Positions 10,190 through 18,998 of a DNA stretch of 64,000 nt are shown here, piece by piece; the first letter of the stretch is position 1; every line of letters begins with the position of its first letter. A model generated the notes under the pieces. It made no database searches, was not told the origin of the DNA, and saw nothing but the letters and a program-made list of their open reading frames with translations. The stretch comes from DATBSL01 sp963729875. GTDB lineage: Bacteria > Acidobacteriota > Vicinamibacteria > Fen-336. The translations under genes and the position numbers were made by a program. The stretch is taken from NCBI GenBank assembly GCA_963729875.1, contig CAVSPR010000011.1, positions 186,001-250,000 on the forward strand. The letters run 5' to 3'.

Positions 10190-12514
10190 ATGGCCCTGAC
10201 TCCCGGCACCCGGTTCGCATCCTACGAGCTGGGCCCGCTCCTGGGCTCGGGCGGCATGGGGGAGGTCTACCGGGCGAAGGACGTGCGGCTGGGCCGCCCG
10301 GTCGCGATCAAGGTCCTCAGGCCCGAGTCGGCGTCCAGCCCGGAGCGGCTCGCCCGCTTCGAGCAGGAGGCCCGGACGGCGTCGGCCCTGAACCACCCGA
10401 ACGTCATCACGATCTACGACATCGGCCGAGTCGGCGACACGCCCTACATCGCCATGGAGCTCGTGGAGGGCAGGACGCTGCGCGAGTTGCTGGAGCCGGG
10501 CCCGCTCCCGATTCCGCGGCTCCTCCACTATGCCAGCCAGGTCGCGGAGGCCCTCGCCAAGGCCCACGCCGGCGGCATCGTGCACCGGGACCTGAAGCCC
10601 GAGAACCTCATGGTCACGAGCGACGGCCTCGTCAAGATACTCGACTTCGGCCTCGCCAAGCTGACGCCGGCGGTCTCGCAGGTCACGACGGACGCCCAGG
10701 CCGCGCACACGGCGGCCGGCGTCCTGCTCGGCACCGTGCAGTACATGTCCCCGGAGCAGGCCCGGACCCCCTCCGTGGACTACCGGTCGGACCAGTTCAC
10801 GCTCGGGCTCATCCTGTACGAGATGGCCACCGGCCGCCGGGCCTTTCCCCGCGAGTCCGTGAGCGGAACTCTCGCCGCGATCATGTTCGAGGAGCCGGTG
10901 CCGGTGTCGGACCTGAACCCGGCCGTGCCCGAGGGCCTGCAGCGTGTCATCGCGATCTGCCTGCGGAAGGACCCGCAGGGCCGCTTCGCGAGCACGAGCG
11001 AGCTCGCCCGCGCGCTCGCGGCCCTGCGGGGACAGCCGGCAGGTTTCGAGAGCCGCGCCGACACGCTCGCCCGGGGCGAGGCCTCGCCCCCGGCCCAGCC
11101 GGCTTCGGTGGCCGTCCTGGCGTTCGTGGACATGAGCCCCCAGCGGGACCAGGAGTACTTCTGCGACGGGATGGCGGAGGAGCTCATCAACGCCCTCACC
11201 CAGATCCCGGGCCTGAGAGTGGTGTCGCGGACCTCGTCCTTCCAGTTCAAGGGCAGGACGGACGACGCGCGCACGATCGGCCAGCGCCTCGGCGTCCGCA
11301 CCCTCCTCGAGGGGAGCGTGCGGACGGCCGGGGAGCGAATGCGGATCGGGGCCCGGCTCACGAACGCGGCGGACGGCTACCAGCTGTGGTCGGCGCAGTA
11401 CGACCGGGAGATGAAGGACGTCTTCGCGGTCCAGGACGAGATCGCGGGCAGCATCCTGGCCGCCCTCCGCGTGACCCTGGTCAAGGCGGACGACACGCCC
11501 CTCGTGCCGCAGCACAAAGGCGCCCCGGAGGTCTACAAGCTCTACCTGAAGGGCCGCCACGAGTGGAACAAGCGGACCGAGGAGGGGCTCCTCCGCGGGA
11601 TCGAGCACTTCCAGGAGGCGATCGACCGGGACCCGGGCTACGCCCGGGCCCTCGCCGGCCTCGCCGACTCCTACGTGCTCCTCGGGATCTACGGCATCCG
11701 CTCCCCGTCCGAGGTCATGCCGAAGGCGAAGGCGACGGCGAGCCGCGCCCTCGAGGAGGCGGCGGAGGCCTGGTCCCCGGGGAAGACCGACACCGGCCTC
11801 GCTGCCGTCCACACGACCCTCGGCTGCATCGGCGCCGTGTACGACTGGTCGTGGGCCGATGCCGAGCGGCACTTCCGCCAGGCCCTCGAGCTCGACCCCA
11901 AGTACCCGACCGGGCACCAGTGGTACGCGATGAACCTGCTCCTCCCGATGCGGCGCTTCGACGAGGCGGCCCGGGAGATCCGCCTCGCCCAGGAGTCCGA
12001 CCCGCTCTCCCCGGTGATCCAGGCCAGCCTCGGCCTCGTGCATTGCTTCGCGGGTCGGCTCGTGGAGGCGGCGGCCGAGCTCAAGAAGACCCTGGAGATG
12101 GACGGCGGCTTCGCGATGGGCCACTTCTTCCTGGGCCAGACGTACCTTCAGATGGAACGAGCCGAGGACGCCCTGGCCGCCATCGGCAACGCGAGCCGCC
12201 TCTCCCCCTCGTCAACCGAGTTCCGCGCCGGCCTCGGCAACGCCTGCGCCCTGGCCGGGCAGGCCGACCGGGCCCGCCGGATCCTCGAGGAGCTCAAGGA
12301 GCGGCGCCGCGAGCGGTACGTCTCGGCGGCGCTCATCGCCGAGGTCCACGCCGGGCTGGGTGAGACGGACGAGGCGCTCTCCTGGCTCGGGGAGGCGCAA
12401 CGAGAGCGGTCTCCCGAGCTGTGCTGGATCGGCATGCGCCCCGCCTTCGGCCGCCTGCGCGCGCACCCCCGGTTCGTCGAGCTGGCACGAGCCATCGGCC
12501 TCCCCGCCGCCTGA
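10190..12514 (+). CDS. Ser/Thr protein kinase with FlgO-like and TPR domains
   Basis: A 774-residue kinase. The N-terminal catalytic domain (about 10-280) has the glycine loop GSGGMGEVYRAK, VAIKVL lysine, HRDLKPEN catalytic loop, DFGLAK and the activation segment GTVQYMSPEQ, so it should be active. A region at about 305-425 (VAVLAFVDMS, FCDGMAEELINAL, TLLEGSVR) matches the FlgO-like/TolB-N-like domain often found between kinase and TPRs in Acidobacteria. The remainder is TPR repeats. No convincing transmembrane helix separates kinase and TPR part, so it is probably cytosolic. It starts 13 bases after the cyclic nucleotide-binding gene and is likely co-transcribed with it. Confidence 0.88.
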   Translation: MALTPGTRFASYELGPLLGSGGMGEVYRAKDVRLGRPVAIKVLRPESASSPERLARFEQEARTASALNHPNVITIYDIGRVGDTPYIAMELVEGRTLRELLEPGPLPIPRLLHYASQVAEALAKAHAGGIVHRDLKPENLMVTSDGLVKILDFGLAKLTPAVSQVTTDAQAAHTAAGVLLGTVQYMSPEQARTPSVDYRSDQFTLGLILYEMATGRRAFPRESVSGTLAAIMFEEPVPVSDLNPAVPEGLQRVIAICLRKDPQGRFASTSELARALAALRGQPAGFESRADTLARGEASPPAQPASVAVLAFVDMSPQRDQEYFCDGMAEELINALTQIPGLRVVSRTSSFQFKGRTDDARTIGQRLGVRTLLEGSVRTAGERMRIGARLTNAADGYQLWSAQYDREMKDVFAVQDEIAGSILAALRVTLVKADDTPLVPQHKGAPEVYKLYLKGRHEWNKRTEEGLLRGIEHFQEAIDRDPGYARALAGLADSYVLLGIYGIRSPSEVMPKAKATASRALEEAAEAWSPGKTDTGLAAVHTTLGCIGAVYDWSWADAERHFRQALELDPKYPTGHQWYAMNLLLPMRRFDEAAREIRLAQESDPLSPVIQASLGLVHCFAGRLVEAAAELKKTLEMDGGFAMGHFFLGQTYLQMERAEDALAAIGNASRLSPSSTEFRAGLGNACALAGQADRARRILEELKERRRERYVSAALIAEVHAGLGETDEALSWLGEAQRERSPELCWIGMRPAFGRLRAHPRFVELARAIGLPAA

Positions 12515-12624
12515 TTCCCGCGGCCACCGGGGTGAGGGCCACGCAGGGCTCCCGCCCGGAGGCCCGGAGGCATGGCCTATGGAACGCGCGCCGGGTTTTC
12601 GGATAGTCTCCGGCAACGGGAGCG

Positions 12625-14624
12625 ATGGCCATGAATCGAACGACCGCGTGCTGTCTCGTCCTCCTCGGCGCCCTCGCGGCGCCCGCCTTCGCCGACGAGC
12701 CTTCGGTCCTCAAGTCGCCGACTGGCAAGGTCGAGGTGTCCTTCTCGCTCGGCGCCGACGGGGCGCCCTGTACTCGGTCTCCTTCCGCGGCAAGCCGGTG
12801 GTGGCCGACTCCCGCCTCGGCCTGACCCTCCGCCAGATCGGCCCTCTCGCCGCGGGCTTCCGGGTCCTGGACGTGAAGCGCGCGAGCCGGGACGAGACGT
12901 ACACCCTGGTGGCCGGCAAGACCCGCGAGGGCCGGGACCGCAGCGAGGAGATGACCGTCGCCCTCGAGCGGACCGGCGACAAGCCGGTCCGCCTCGACGT
13001 CGTCTTCCGGGCCTTCGACGACGGCGCGGCCTTTCGGTACGTCCTGCCGAAGCAGCCGGGCCTCGACCGGGTGGAGATCGCGTCCGAGGACACCCGTTTC
13101 CGCTTCCTCGCCGATCACAGGGCCTGGGTGCTGGAGCTCGCTTCCTTCACGACCAGCAACGAGCGCGAGTTCGTCCCGATGCCGCTCCTGGGGATCAAGC
13201 CCGAGTCGATCGTCGGCCCTCCCCTGACGATCGAGGCGGGCGACGGGGTCGTGGTCGCGCTGGCCGAGGCCAACCTGCGGCGTTGGTCGGGCCTGCACTT
13301 CGCGCGCGTCGAGGGCGGGAACGACTCGCGCCAGCCGACGCTCGTCGCGAAGCTCGCCCCCCTCCCCTCGCGACCCGACGTCGTCGTGCGGGGCGCCCTG
13401 CCGCTCGTCTCGCCGTGGCGCGTGCTCATGCTCGGGGCGAAGCCCGGCGATCTCGTCGAGTCCACGATCCTCACCAGCCTCGCCGACCCAAGCGAGATCG
13501 GCGACACCTCCTGGGTGAAGCCGGGGAAGGTGGCCTGGGACTGGTGGAACGGGCCGGTGGTGAAGGACGTGCCCTGGAAGGCCGGGATGAACGGCGAGAC
13601 CTTCCGGCACTTCATCGACTTCGCCGCGGAGTTCGGCCTCGAGTACGTGCTCGTCGACGCGGGCTGGTACGGCGACCACCGCGACGGCGAGCAGGACATC
13701 ACGAAGCCGATCCCGGAGATGGACATTCCCGCCCTCGTCGCCTACGGCCGCGAGAAGAACGTGGGAATCCTGCTCTGGCTCAACTGGGAGTGCGTGCGCG
13801 ACCAGATGGACGTGGCCTTCCCCCTCTACGAGAAGTGGGGGGTGAAGGGCGTGAAGGTGGACTACATGAACCGGAAGGACCAGGAGATCGTGGCCTTCTA
13901 CCAGCGCACGCTGCGGACGGCGGCGACGCACCACCTGGCCGTCGATTTCCACGGCGCCTACGCGGGCTCAGGAGAGGAGCGCACCTTCCCGAACCTCCTC
14001 ACCCGCGAGGGCGTCCTCGGCCTCGAGTACGCCAAGTGGAGCGACCGGGTCACCGCGCGTCACGACGTCACCCTCCCCTTCACGCGGATGCTGGTGGGGC
14101 CCATGGACTACACCCCGGGCGGTTTCCGCGGCGTGACCCCGGCGGAGTTCGCGCCCCGCAACGAGCTGCCGGTGGTCATGACGACCCGCGCCCACCAGCT
14201 CGCCATGTACGTCGTCTACGACAGCCCCCTCCAGATGCTGTCGGACACGCCCGCTGCCTACCGCGGCGAGCCGGGCGCCGAGTTCCTCAAGGCGGTGCCG
14301 GCGACGTGGGACGAGACGCGCGTGCTGGACGGGAGGATCGGGGAGTACGTCGTCATCGCGCGGCGCCGCGGCGCCGAGTGGTTCGTGGGGGCGATGACCG
14401 ACGCCGCACGAAAGGTGGCGATCCCGCTCGGCTTCCTCGGCGCGCGCAGCTTCGACGCCACGATCTGGGCGGACACGCGCGACACTGCCACGAACCCGAA
14501 CCGCCTGTCCGTGCTGCCGGCGAGGCTCGAGGGCCGCAGCTCGCGACCCCTCGAGCTGAGCCTCGCGGCAGGAGGAGGCGCCGTGCTCCACCTCCGGCCC
14601 GTCGGCGCCCCGACCCGCCGCTGA
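12625..14624 (+). CDS. Glycoside hydrolase family 97 (alpha-glycosidase), one apparent frameshift
   Basis: A secreted GH97 enzyme of about 665 residues. The first frame starts at ATG 12625 and supplies a signal peptide (CCLVLLGALAAPAFA) and the start of the beta-sandwich domain (SPTGKVEVSFSLGADG). The reading then passes into the +1 frame at about 12768, which carries the rest, including VAWDWWNGP, KVDYMNRKDQE, LTREGVLGLEYAKW and MDYTPGGF. One more C in the CCC at 12766-12768 restores GADGAPLYSVSF. The Asp in GVKVDYM lies where retaining GH97 members (alpha-galactosidase type) carry their nucleophile; inverting SusB-type enzymes lack it, so a retaining mechanism is likely but inferred. No sugar transporter is nearby. 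Confidence 0.85.
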
Positions 14625-14641
14625 GGGGGGCGGGCGGCCGT

Positions 14642-15571
14642 CTACTCGGCGCCGAACGGCTCCCGCACCACCTGGCCGGCACAGCTGCCGGGGAGGCTCA
14701 AGCCCAGGAGCCAAAGGGCGGTGGCGGCGGTGTCGGTCTGCTTCACCCGCGCCGTGATCTCGCCCCGCCGGACCACCCTGGGTCCGGAGACCAGCCACGG
14801 AACCGTGGTGTTCTCGGGGAAGCTGGCCCCGTGGTCGTGGTCCCTTCCCCCGTGGTCGGCGGTGAAGATCACGGCGGTCTGCGGGGGCAGCGCCGCCAGC
14901 AGCCGCCCCACCGCCATGTCGAGGTCGATGATCCGCGCCATGTAGCTCGCGGAGAGCCAGCCGTCGGCGTGGCCGGCGAGGTCGACGTCGGGGAAGTGGA
15001 CGAAGAGGAGGTCGAAGCCGGTCCCGCTCTGCACGATCGCCTCGTTCGCCACGTCCTGGTCGCCGCGCTCGGTGAGGACGAACGTGTCGACCGTGCCCGG
15101 AGCGGCAAGGTGCTGCAGCTTCCTCTTCCCCACCACCATCACGGTGCGCAGGCCCGCGGCCTTCGCGACGGAGAAGACGGTGGGCACCGCGATGAACCCC
15201 TTCTCCGGCATGAAGTCGTTCCAGTCCCAGTCCAGCTTGTGGACGGCGGGGTCCTGCCCGGACAGCATCGAGGCGTGGGAGGGAAGCGTCTGGGACGGGG
15301 TCACCGTGCGGGCGGCGTACGTGAAGGCGCCCCTCTGAGCCAGGCCCCTGATGTTCGGGACGTCCGCCTTGGCGAGCACGTCGCCCCGGAGCCCGTCCAC
15401 GGACAGGATCACGACCTTGGGCGACGGCGAGGGCGTCGGGGCAACCGCGACGGGGGATGCCGGCAGCGGGGACGTCGGAGAGCCGGCGCCACCGCAGGCC
15501 CCTGATCCCAGGAGCCCGACCAGAGCCAGAGAGAATGCGAGCCAAACCCGCAGGGGCCGCTCCAGGTTCAT
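14642..15571 (-). CDS. Alkaline phosphatase superfamily phosphodiesterase, putative lipoprotein
   Basis: A 309-residue type I phosphodiesterase/nucleotide pyrophosphatase-like enzyme. Metal and nucleophile motifs are in order: VILSVDGLRGD (Asp), TPSQTLPSHASMLSG (Thr nucleophile region), HFPDVDLAGHADGW and TADHGGRDHDHG. The N-terminus has a hydrophobic segment followed by GSGACGG, a plausible but imperfect lipobox, so export as a lipoprotein is likely. A Pro/Ser/Val linker precedes the catalytic domain. The start at 15571 is preferred over one at 15619, because a TAGTAT -10 box lies at 15620-15625. It converges with GH97. The substrate (nucleotide, phospholipid head group or other phosphodiester) is unknown. 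Confidence 0.82.
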   Translation of the reverse strand: MNLERPLRVWLAFSLALVGLLGSGACGGAGSPTSPLPASPVAVAPTPSPSPKVVILSVDGLRGDVLAKADVPNIRGLAQRGAFTYAARTVTPSQTLPSHASMLSGQDPAVHKLDWDWNDFMPEKGFIAVPTVFSVAKAAGLRTVMVVGKRKLQHLAAPGTVDTFVLTERGDQDVANEAIVQSGTGFDLLFVHFPDVDLAGHADGWLSASYMARIIDLDMAVGRLLAALPPQTAVIFTADHGGRDHDHGASFPENTTVPWLVSGPRVVRRGEITARVKQTDTAATALWLLGLSLPGSCAGQVVREPFGAE

Positions 15572-15619
15572 CAACGCTGCCTTTGAGTGGGCCGCGGCCT
15601 CGAGGACCGCAGCGCGCAC

Positions 15620-15646
15620 ATACTACACTGGACTGGAGCGTTCCAA
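15620..15646 (-). promoter_or_regulatory. Candidate promoter for the phosphodiesterase gene
   Basis: On the minus strand TTGGAA and TAGTAT are separated by 15 bases, slightly short, inside a notably AT-rich patch (about 15640-15720) in otherwise GC-rich DNA. This gap between leuB and the phosphodiesterase holds no other feature I can recognise. Confidence 0.4.
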
Positions 15647-15790
15647 CCCAGCAAAACAGAAAATATTTCCGTAACGACCTTTTCTGCTATTCGGACTAAA
15701 TGGTTTATTTGCATCGCTATCTCGACGGGTCGCTTCCCGCCCGCCGGGGATAGCAGCAGGGGCCGTGCCAGTACCGGTGAGACTAGCCCC

Positions 15791-16861
15791 TCACACCCCC
15801 CACTCGACCCCCACCGGCTCCTCTTCGGCGTCGGCCGACCAGCGGGACCAGGACAGGTGCCGGAGGACGGCCTCGGTCACCTGATCGGTGGTCGCGTGGC
15901 CGCCCACGTCGGGGGTCCGCAGCTCGCGTAGAGACGCGATCGCCGCCGACTCCACGGCCCGCGCGATCTGCGGCCGCTTGAGGGCGTGCTCGAGCAGGAG
16001 GGCCACGCTGAGGATGGCCCCGGTCGGGTTGGCGATGCCCTTGCCCGCGATGTCGGGCGCGGCGCCGTGGATCGGCTCGTAGAGGCCCGGCCCCGGGCCC
16101 AGCGAGGCCGAGGGGAGCACGCCGATCGACCCCGCGAGCGCCGCCGACTCGTCGCTGAGGATGTCACCGAAGATGTTGTCGGTGAGGATCACGTCGAACC
16201 GGTGGGGGGCGCGGAGGATCTCGAAGGCCGCCGCGTCGACGTACAGGTGCTCGAGGACCACGTCGGGGTACTCGGCCGCGACCTCGATCACCACCCGTCG
16301 CCACAGGCGCGACGTGGCCAGGACGTTGGCCTTGTCCACCGAGGTCAGGTGCTTCCGGCGCCGGCGGGCGAGCTTGAAGGCGACGTGGGCGACCCGCCGG
16401 ACCTCCTCGGCGGTTTGCCGCCACGTGTCCACCGCCTCCTCGGGCTTCTCCCAGCGCGGCTCCCCGAAGTAGACGCCTCCCGACAGCTCGCGCACCACGA
16501 GGAGGTCGGCGTGGCGGGCGAGGCCCTCCTTGAGAGGCGTGGGCAGCCCCAGGTAGCGCGCGGGTCGGAGGTTCGCGTAGACGCCGAGGGCCCGGCGCAG
16601 GCCGAGCAGGCCCTGCTCCGGGCGCACGGCCCCCTTGTCCCACTTCGGCCCGCCCACCGCGCCGAGGAAGACGACGTCGGACTCCCGGCACAGAGCGATC
16701 GTCTCGTCGGGCAGCGGGCTGCCGGTGGCGTCGATGGCGGCGCCGCCGATGAGGCCCTCCCGGGCCTCGAAGGGCAGGCAGGCCTCCAGCACCCGCAGGG
16801 CGGCCTTCGTCACCTCCGGGCCGATCCCATCGCCCGGCAGGACTGCGATCTTCGGCTTCAT
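15791..16861 (-). CDS. leuB: 3-isopropylmalate dehydrogenase
   Basis: Oxidatively decarboxylates 3-isopropylmalate to 2-oxoisocaproate in leucine synthesis, using NAD. The 356-residue product starts MKPKIAVLPGDGIGPEV and contains the substrate motif ELSGGVYFGEPR, the HLTSVDKANVLATSRLW region, the metal-binding Asp residues in TDNIFGDILSDE, and the cofactor loop EPIHGAAPDIAGKG followed by NPTGAILSVALLLEH, typical of the NAD-dependent enzyme. Its ATG overlaps the leuD stop (ATGA), so the two are coupled. It is the last gene of the ilv-leu operon. The C-terminal tail of about 15 residues after RHLSW is slightly longer than usual. Confidence 0.96.
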   Translation of the reverse strand: MKPKIAVLPGDGIGPEVTKAALRVLEACLPFEAREGLIGGAAIDATGSPLPDETIALCRESDVVFLGAVGGPKWDKGAVRPEQGLLGLRRALGVYANLRPARYLGLPTPLKEGLARHADLLVVRELSGGVYFGEPRWEKPEEAVDTWRQTAEEVRRVAHVAFKLARRRRKHLTSVDKANVLATSRLWRRVVIEVAAEYPDVVLEHLYVDAAAFEILRAPHRFDVILTDNIFGDILSDESAALAGSIGVLPSASLGPGPGLYEPIHGAAPDIAGKGIANPTGAILSVALLLEHALKRPQIARAVESAAIASLRELRTPDVGGHATTDQVTEAVLRHLSWSRWSADAEEEPVGVEWGV

Positions 16862-17451
16862 GAGGACCTCCAGGGTGCGGGTCCCGCCTCGGTTTCGAAG
16901 GCGGCGATCTCCCGCTCCCGCGACAGGAGAAAGGCGAGCTCGTCGAGCCCGTTGACCAGGCAGTAGTGCGCGAAAGGCTCCAGGGGGAAGCTCGCCCGGC
17001 GCGCCCCGAAGGCGATCGTCCTCGCGTTCACGTCGATCGCGACCTCCGCCCCCGGCGCCTCCACGAGCCCCGAGTGGGTCGCCTCGTCCACCTGGACGGG
17101 AACGAGGCCGTTCTTGAGGGCGTTCGCCCGGAAGATGTCGGCGAAGGCGGTGCTCACGACCGCGTCGAAGCCGCCCGCCTGCAGCGCCCACGCCGCGTGC
17201 TCGCGGGAGGAGCCGCAGCCGAAGTTGTGCCCGGCCACGAGGACGCGCGCGTCCTCGGCCTCCTTCCGGTTGAGCGCGAAGCCCGGCTTCGGCCGGCCGT
17301 CCTTCTCCCACCGCCAGTCGGCGAAGAGGCCCTGGCCCAGCCCCTCGCGCGACGTGGTCACGAGGAAGCGGGCGGGGATGATCTGGTCGGTGTCCACGTT
17401 CTCGACGGCCAGCACCACGGTGCGCGAACGAATCTCACGAACAGGTTTCAC
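16858..17451 (-). CDS. leuD: 3-isopropylmalate dehydratase small subunit
   Basis: Small (swivelling-domain) subunit of isopropylmalate isomerase; works with LeuC. The 197-residue product has VENVDTDQIIPARFL near the N-terminus and GHNFGCGSSREHAAWAL, both diagnostic. GTG 17451 is chosen as start because GGAGG lies 5 bases upstream and the family N-terminus begins there; the frame is open 123 bases further upstream across a large inverted repeat, which is unlikely to be coding. It overlaps leuB by 4 bases. It is separated from leuC by 136 bases, the widest gap in this otherwise tightly packed operon. Confidence 0.95.
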   Translation of the reverse strand: MKPVREIRSRTVVLAVENVDTDQIIPARFLVTTSREGLGQGLFADWRWEKDGRPKPGFALNRKEAEDARVLVAGHNFGCGSSREHAAWALQAGGFDAVVSTAFADIFRANALKNGLVPVQVDEATHSGLVEAPGAEVAIDVNARTIAFGARRASFPLEPFAHYCLVNGLDELAFLLSREREIAAFETEAGPAPWRSS

Positions 17452-17456
17452 GACAG

Positions 17457-17461
17457 CCTCC
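17457..17461 (-). promoter_or_regulatory. Shine-Dalgarno deciding the leuD GTG start
   Basis: GGAGG on the minus strand, 5 bases before the GTG at 17451. It fixes the leuD start downstream of the hairpin in the leuC-leuD gap. Confidence 0.7.
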
Positions 17462-17481
17462 GGAACAGCCGCCGCGATGTG

Positions 17482-17558
17482 GGCCGCATCGATGCCAGGG
17501 GCCCCACGCGAGCGTCGGCCCGGACATCGGCTCGCGTGGGGTCTGGCGCGATGCGGCC
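17482..17558 (-). repeat. Large imperfect hairpin between leuC and leuD
   Basis: Two nested inverted repeats share one axis. The inner arms are 12 bases, perfect (CCCCACGCGAGC at 17502-17513 against 17530-17541), with a 16-base loop. The outer arms are 10 bases (GGCCGCATCG at 17482-17491 against 17549-17558), joined by a short GCCAG/CTGGC pairing. No T-run follows on either strand, so it is not an ordinary intrinsic terminator. It may act as an RNA-processing or stability element that adjusts leuD-leuB expression relative to leuC; that role is inferred. Confidence 0.75.
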
Positions 17559-17587
17559 AATTCGCGGCCGACACCTGGTCTCGAGCT

Positions 17588-18991
17588 TCACGACAGCAGC
17601 TCCCGGGCGTCGGCGACTGCGCCCTTCACCGCCGAGGCGGCGGCGGTCAGCGGGCTCGCGAGGAACGTCCGCCCTCCCGGCCCCTGCCGGCCTTCGAAGT
17701 TGCGGTTGCTCGTGGAAACCGCGTACTGCCCGGGCTCCAGGCGGTCGTCGTTCATGGCGAGGCACATCGAGCAGCCGGCCTCGCGCCACTCGGCGCCGGC
17801 CTCGCGGAACACACGGTCGAGGCCCTCGCTCTCGGCCTGCCTCTTCACCTGCTCCGAGCCCGGGACGACGAGCGCCCGCACGCCGGGGGCGACCTTTCGC
17901 CCCCTGAGGACGCGCGCCGCCCCCCGCAGGTCGGACAGCCGCGAGTTTGTGCAGGAGCCGATGAAGACGACGTCGACCTTCCGGCCGAGGAGCGGCTTCC
18001 CCGGCTCGAGGCCCATGTACCGCAGAGCACCCTCGAGGCCCGCGTCGCCGCCGGGCGGGGGCACGACGCCCCGCACCGGGATGCCCGTGCCGGGACTCGT
18101 CCCCCACGTGATCATCGGCTCGAGGGCAGAGGCGTCGATCCGCTCCACCCGGTCGAACACCGCGCCCTCGTCGCTCGGCAGCGTCCGCCAGCGCGCCACC
18201 GCCGCGTCCCACGCGGCGCCGGCCGGCGCGAACGGGCGGCCCGCCAGGTACTGGTAGGTCGTGTCGTCGGGGGCGACGAGGCCGGCGCGGGCCCCCGCCT
18301 CGATCGACATGTTGCACACGGTCATCCGCTCCTCCATCGAGAGGGCGCGGATGGCCGGTCCCCGGTACTCGAGGGCGTGCCCGGTCGCCCCGCCGGTGCC
18401 GATCCGCGCGATGAGCGCGAGGATCAGGTCCTTGGCGGTGACGCCGTCCGCGAGCTGGCCGTCGAGCTCCACCGCGAAAGCCTTCGGCTTGCGCTGGAGC
18501 AGGCTCTGCGTTGCGAGCACGTGGCCGACCTCGCTGGTGCCGATCCCGAAGGCCAGGGCGCCGAAGGCCCCGTGCGTGCTCGTGTGGCTGTCGCCGCAGA
18601 CGATCGTCGAACCGGGGTGGGTGAGGCCCAGCTCGGGCCCGATCACGTGGACGATGCCCTGCCGGTCGTCGCCCACGGGGTAGAGCGTCACCCCGAACTC
18701 CCGGCAGTTCCGCTCCAGGGCCGAGACCTGCTCGGCCGCCGCCCCCTCGGCCGGGGCGCGCCGGCCGTCCCCGACCCGCCGGGTGGGGATGGCGTGGTCC
18801 ATGGTCGCGACCGTGCGCTCGGGGCGCCGCACCCGCACGCCCCGTGCGCGCAGCTCGGCGAAGGCCTGTGGCGACGTCACCTCGTGGACGAGGTGCAGGT
18901 CCACGTAGAGGATGGCCGGCGTGTCCTCGGTCTCCACCGCGACGAGGTGAGCCTCCCAGAGCTTGTCGAGCAGAGTCCTGGCGTCCCCCAT
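17588..18991 (-). CDS. leuC: 3-isopropylmalate dehydratase large subunit
   Basis: Large [4Fe-4S] subunit of isopropylmalate isomerase, an aconitase-family enzyme that converts 2- to 3-isopropylmalate with LeuD. The 467-residue protein carries LYVDLHLVHEVTSPQAF near the N-terminus, VCGDSHTSTHGAFGALAFGIG, and the cluster cysteines in FIGSCTNSR and GCSMCLAMN. The C-terminal STSNRNFEGRQGPGG is canonical. Length matches the bacterial LeuC of E. coli type. It starts 7 bases after the leuA stop. A 136-base gap with a large hairpin follows before leuD. Confidence 0.97.
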   Translation of the reverse strand: MGDARTLLDKLWEAHLVAVETEDTPAILYVDLHLVHEVTSPQAFAELRARGVRVRRPERTVATMDHAIPTRRVGDGRRAPAEGAAAEQVSALERNCREFGVTLYPVGDDRQGIVHVIGPELGLTHPGSTIVCGDSHTSTHGAFGALAFGIGTSEVGHVLATQSLLQRKPKAFAVELDGQLADGVTAKDLILALIARIGTGGATGHALEYRGPAIRALSMEERMTVCNMSIEAGARAGLVAPDDTTYQYLAGRPFAPAGAAWDAAVARWRTLPSDEGAVFDRVERIDASALEPMITWGTSPGTGIPVRGVVPPPGGDAGLEGALRYMGLEPGKPLLGRKVDVVFIGSCTNSRLSDLRGAARVLRGRKVAPGVRALVVPGSEQVKRQAESEGLDRVFREAGAEWREAGCSMCLAMNDDRLEPGQYAVSTSNRNFEGRQGPGGRTFLASPLTAAASAVKGAVADARELLS

Positions 18992-18998
18992 GGCCCGC

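Noticed and set aside
15620..15790. Small gene or RNA in the AT-rich gap between leuB and the phosphodiesterase
   Set aside because: No coding-like frame and no convincing RNA fold by eye; the AT-richness is better explained by the promoter.
17452..17574. N-terminal extension of LeuD through the hairpin
   Set aside because: The extension is not found in the LeuD family, and GGAGG sits just before the downstream GTG.
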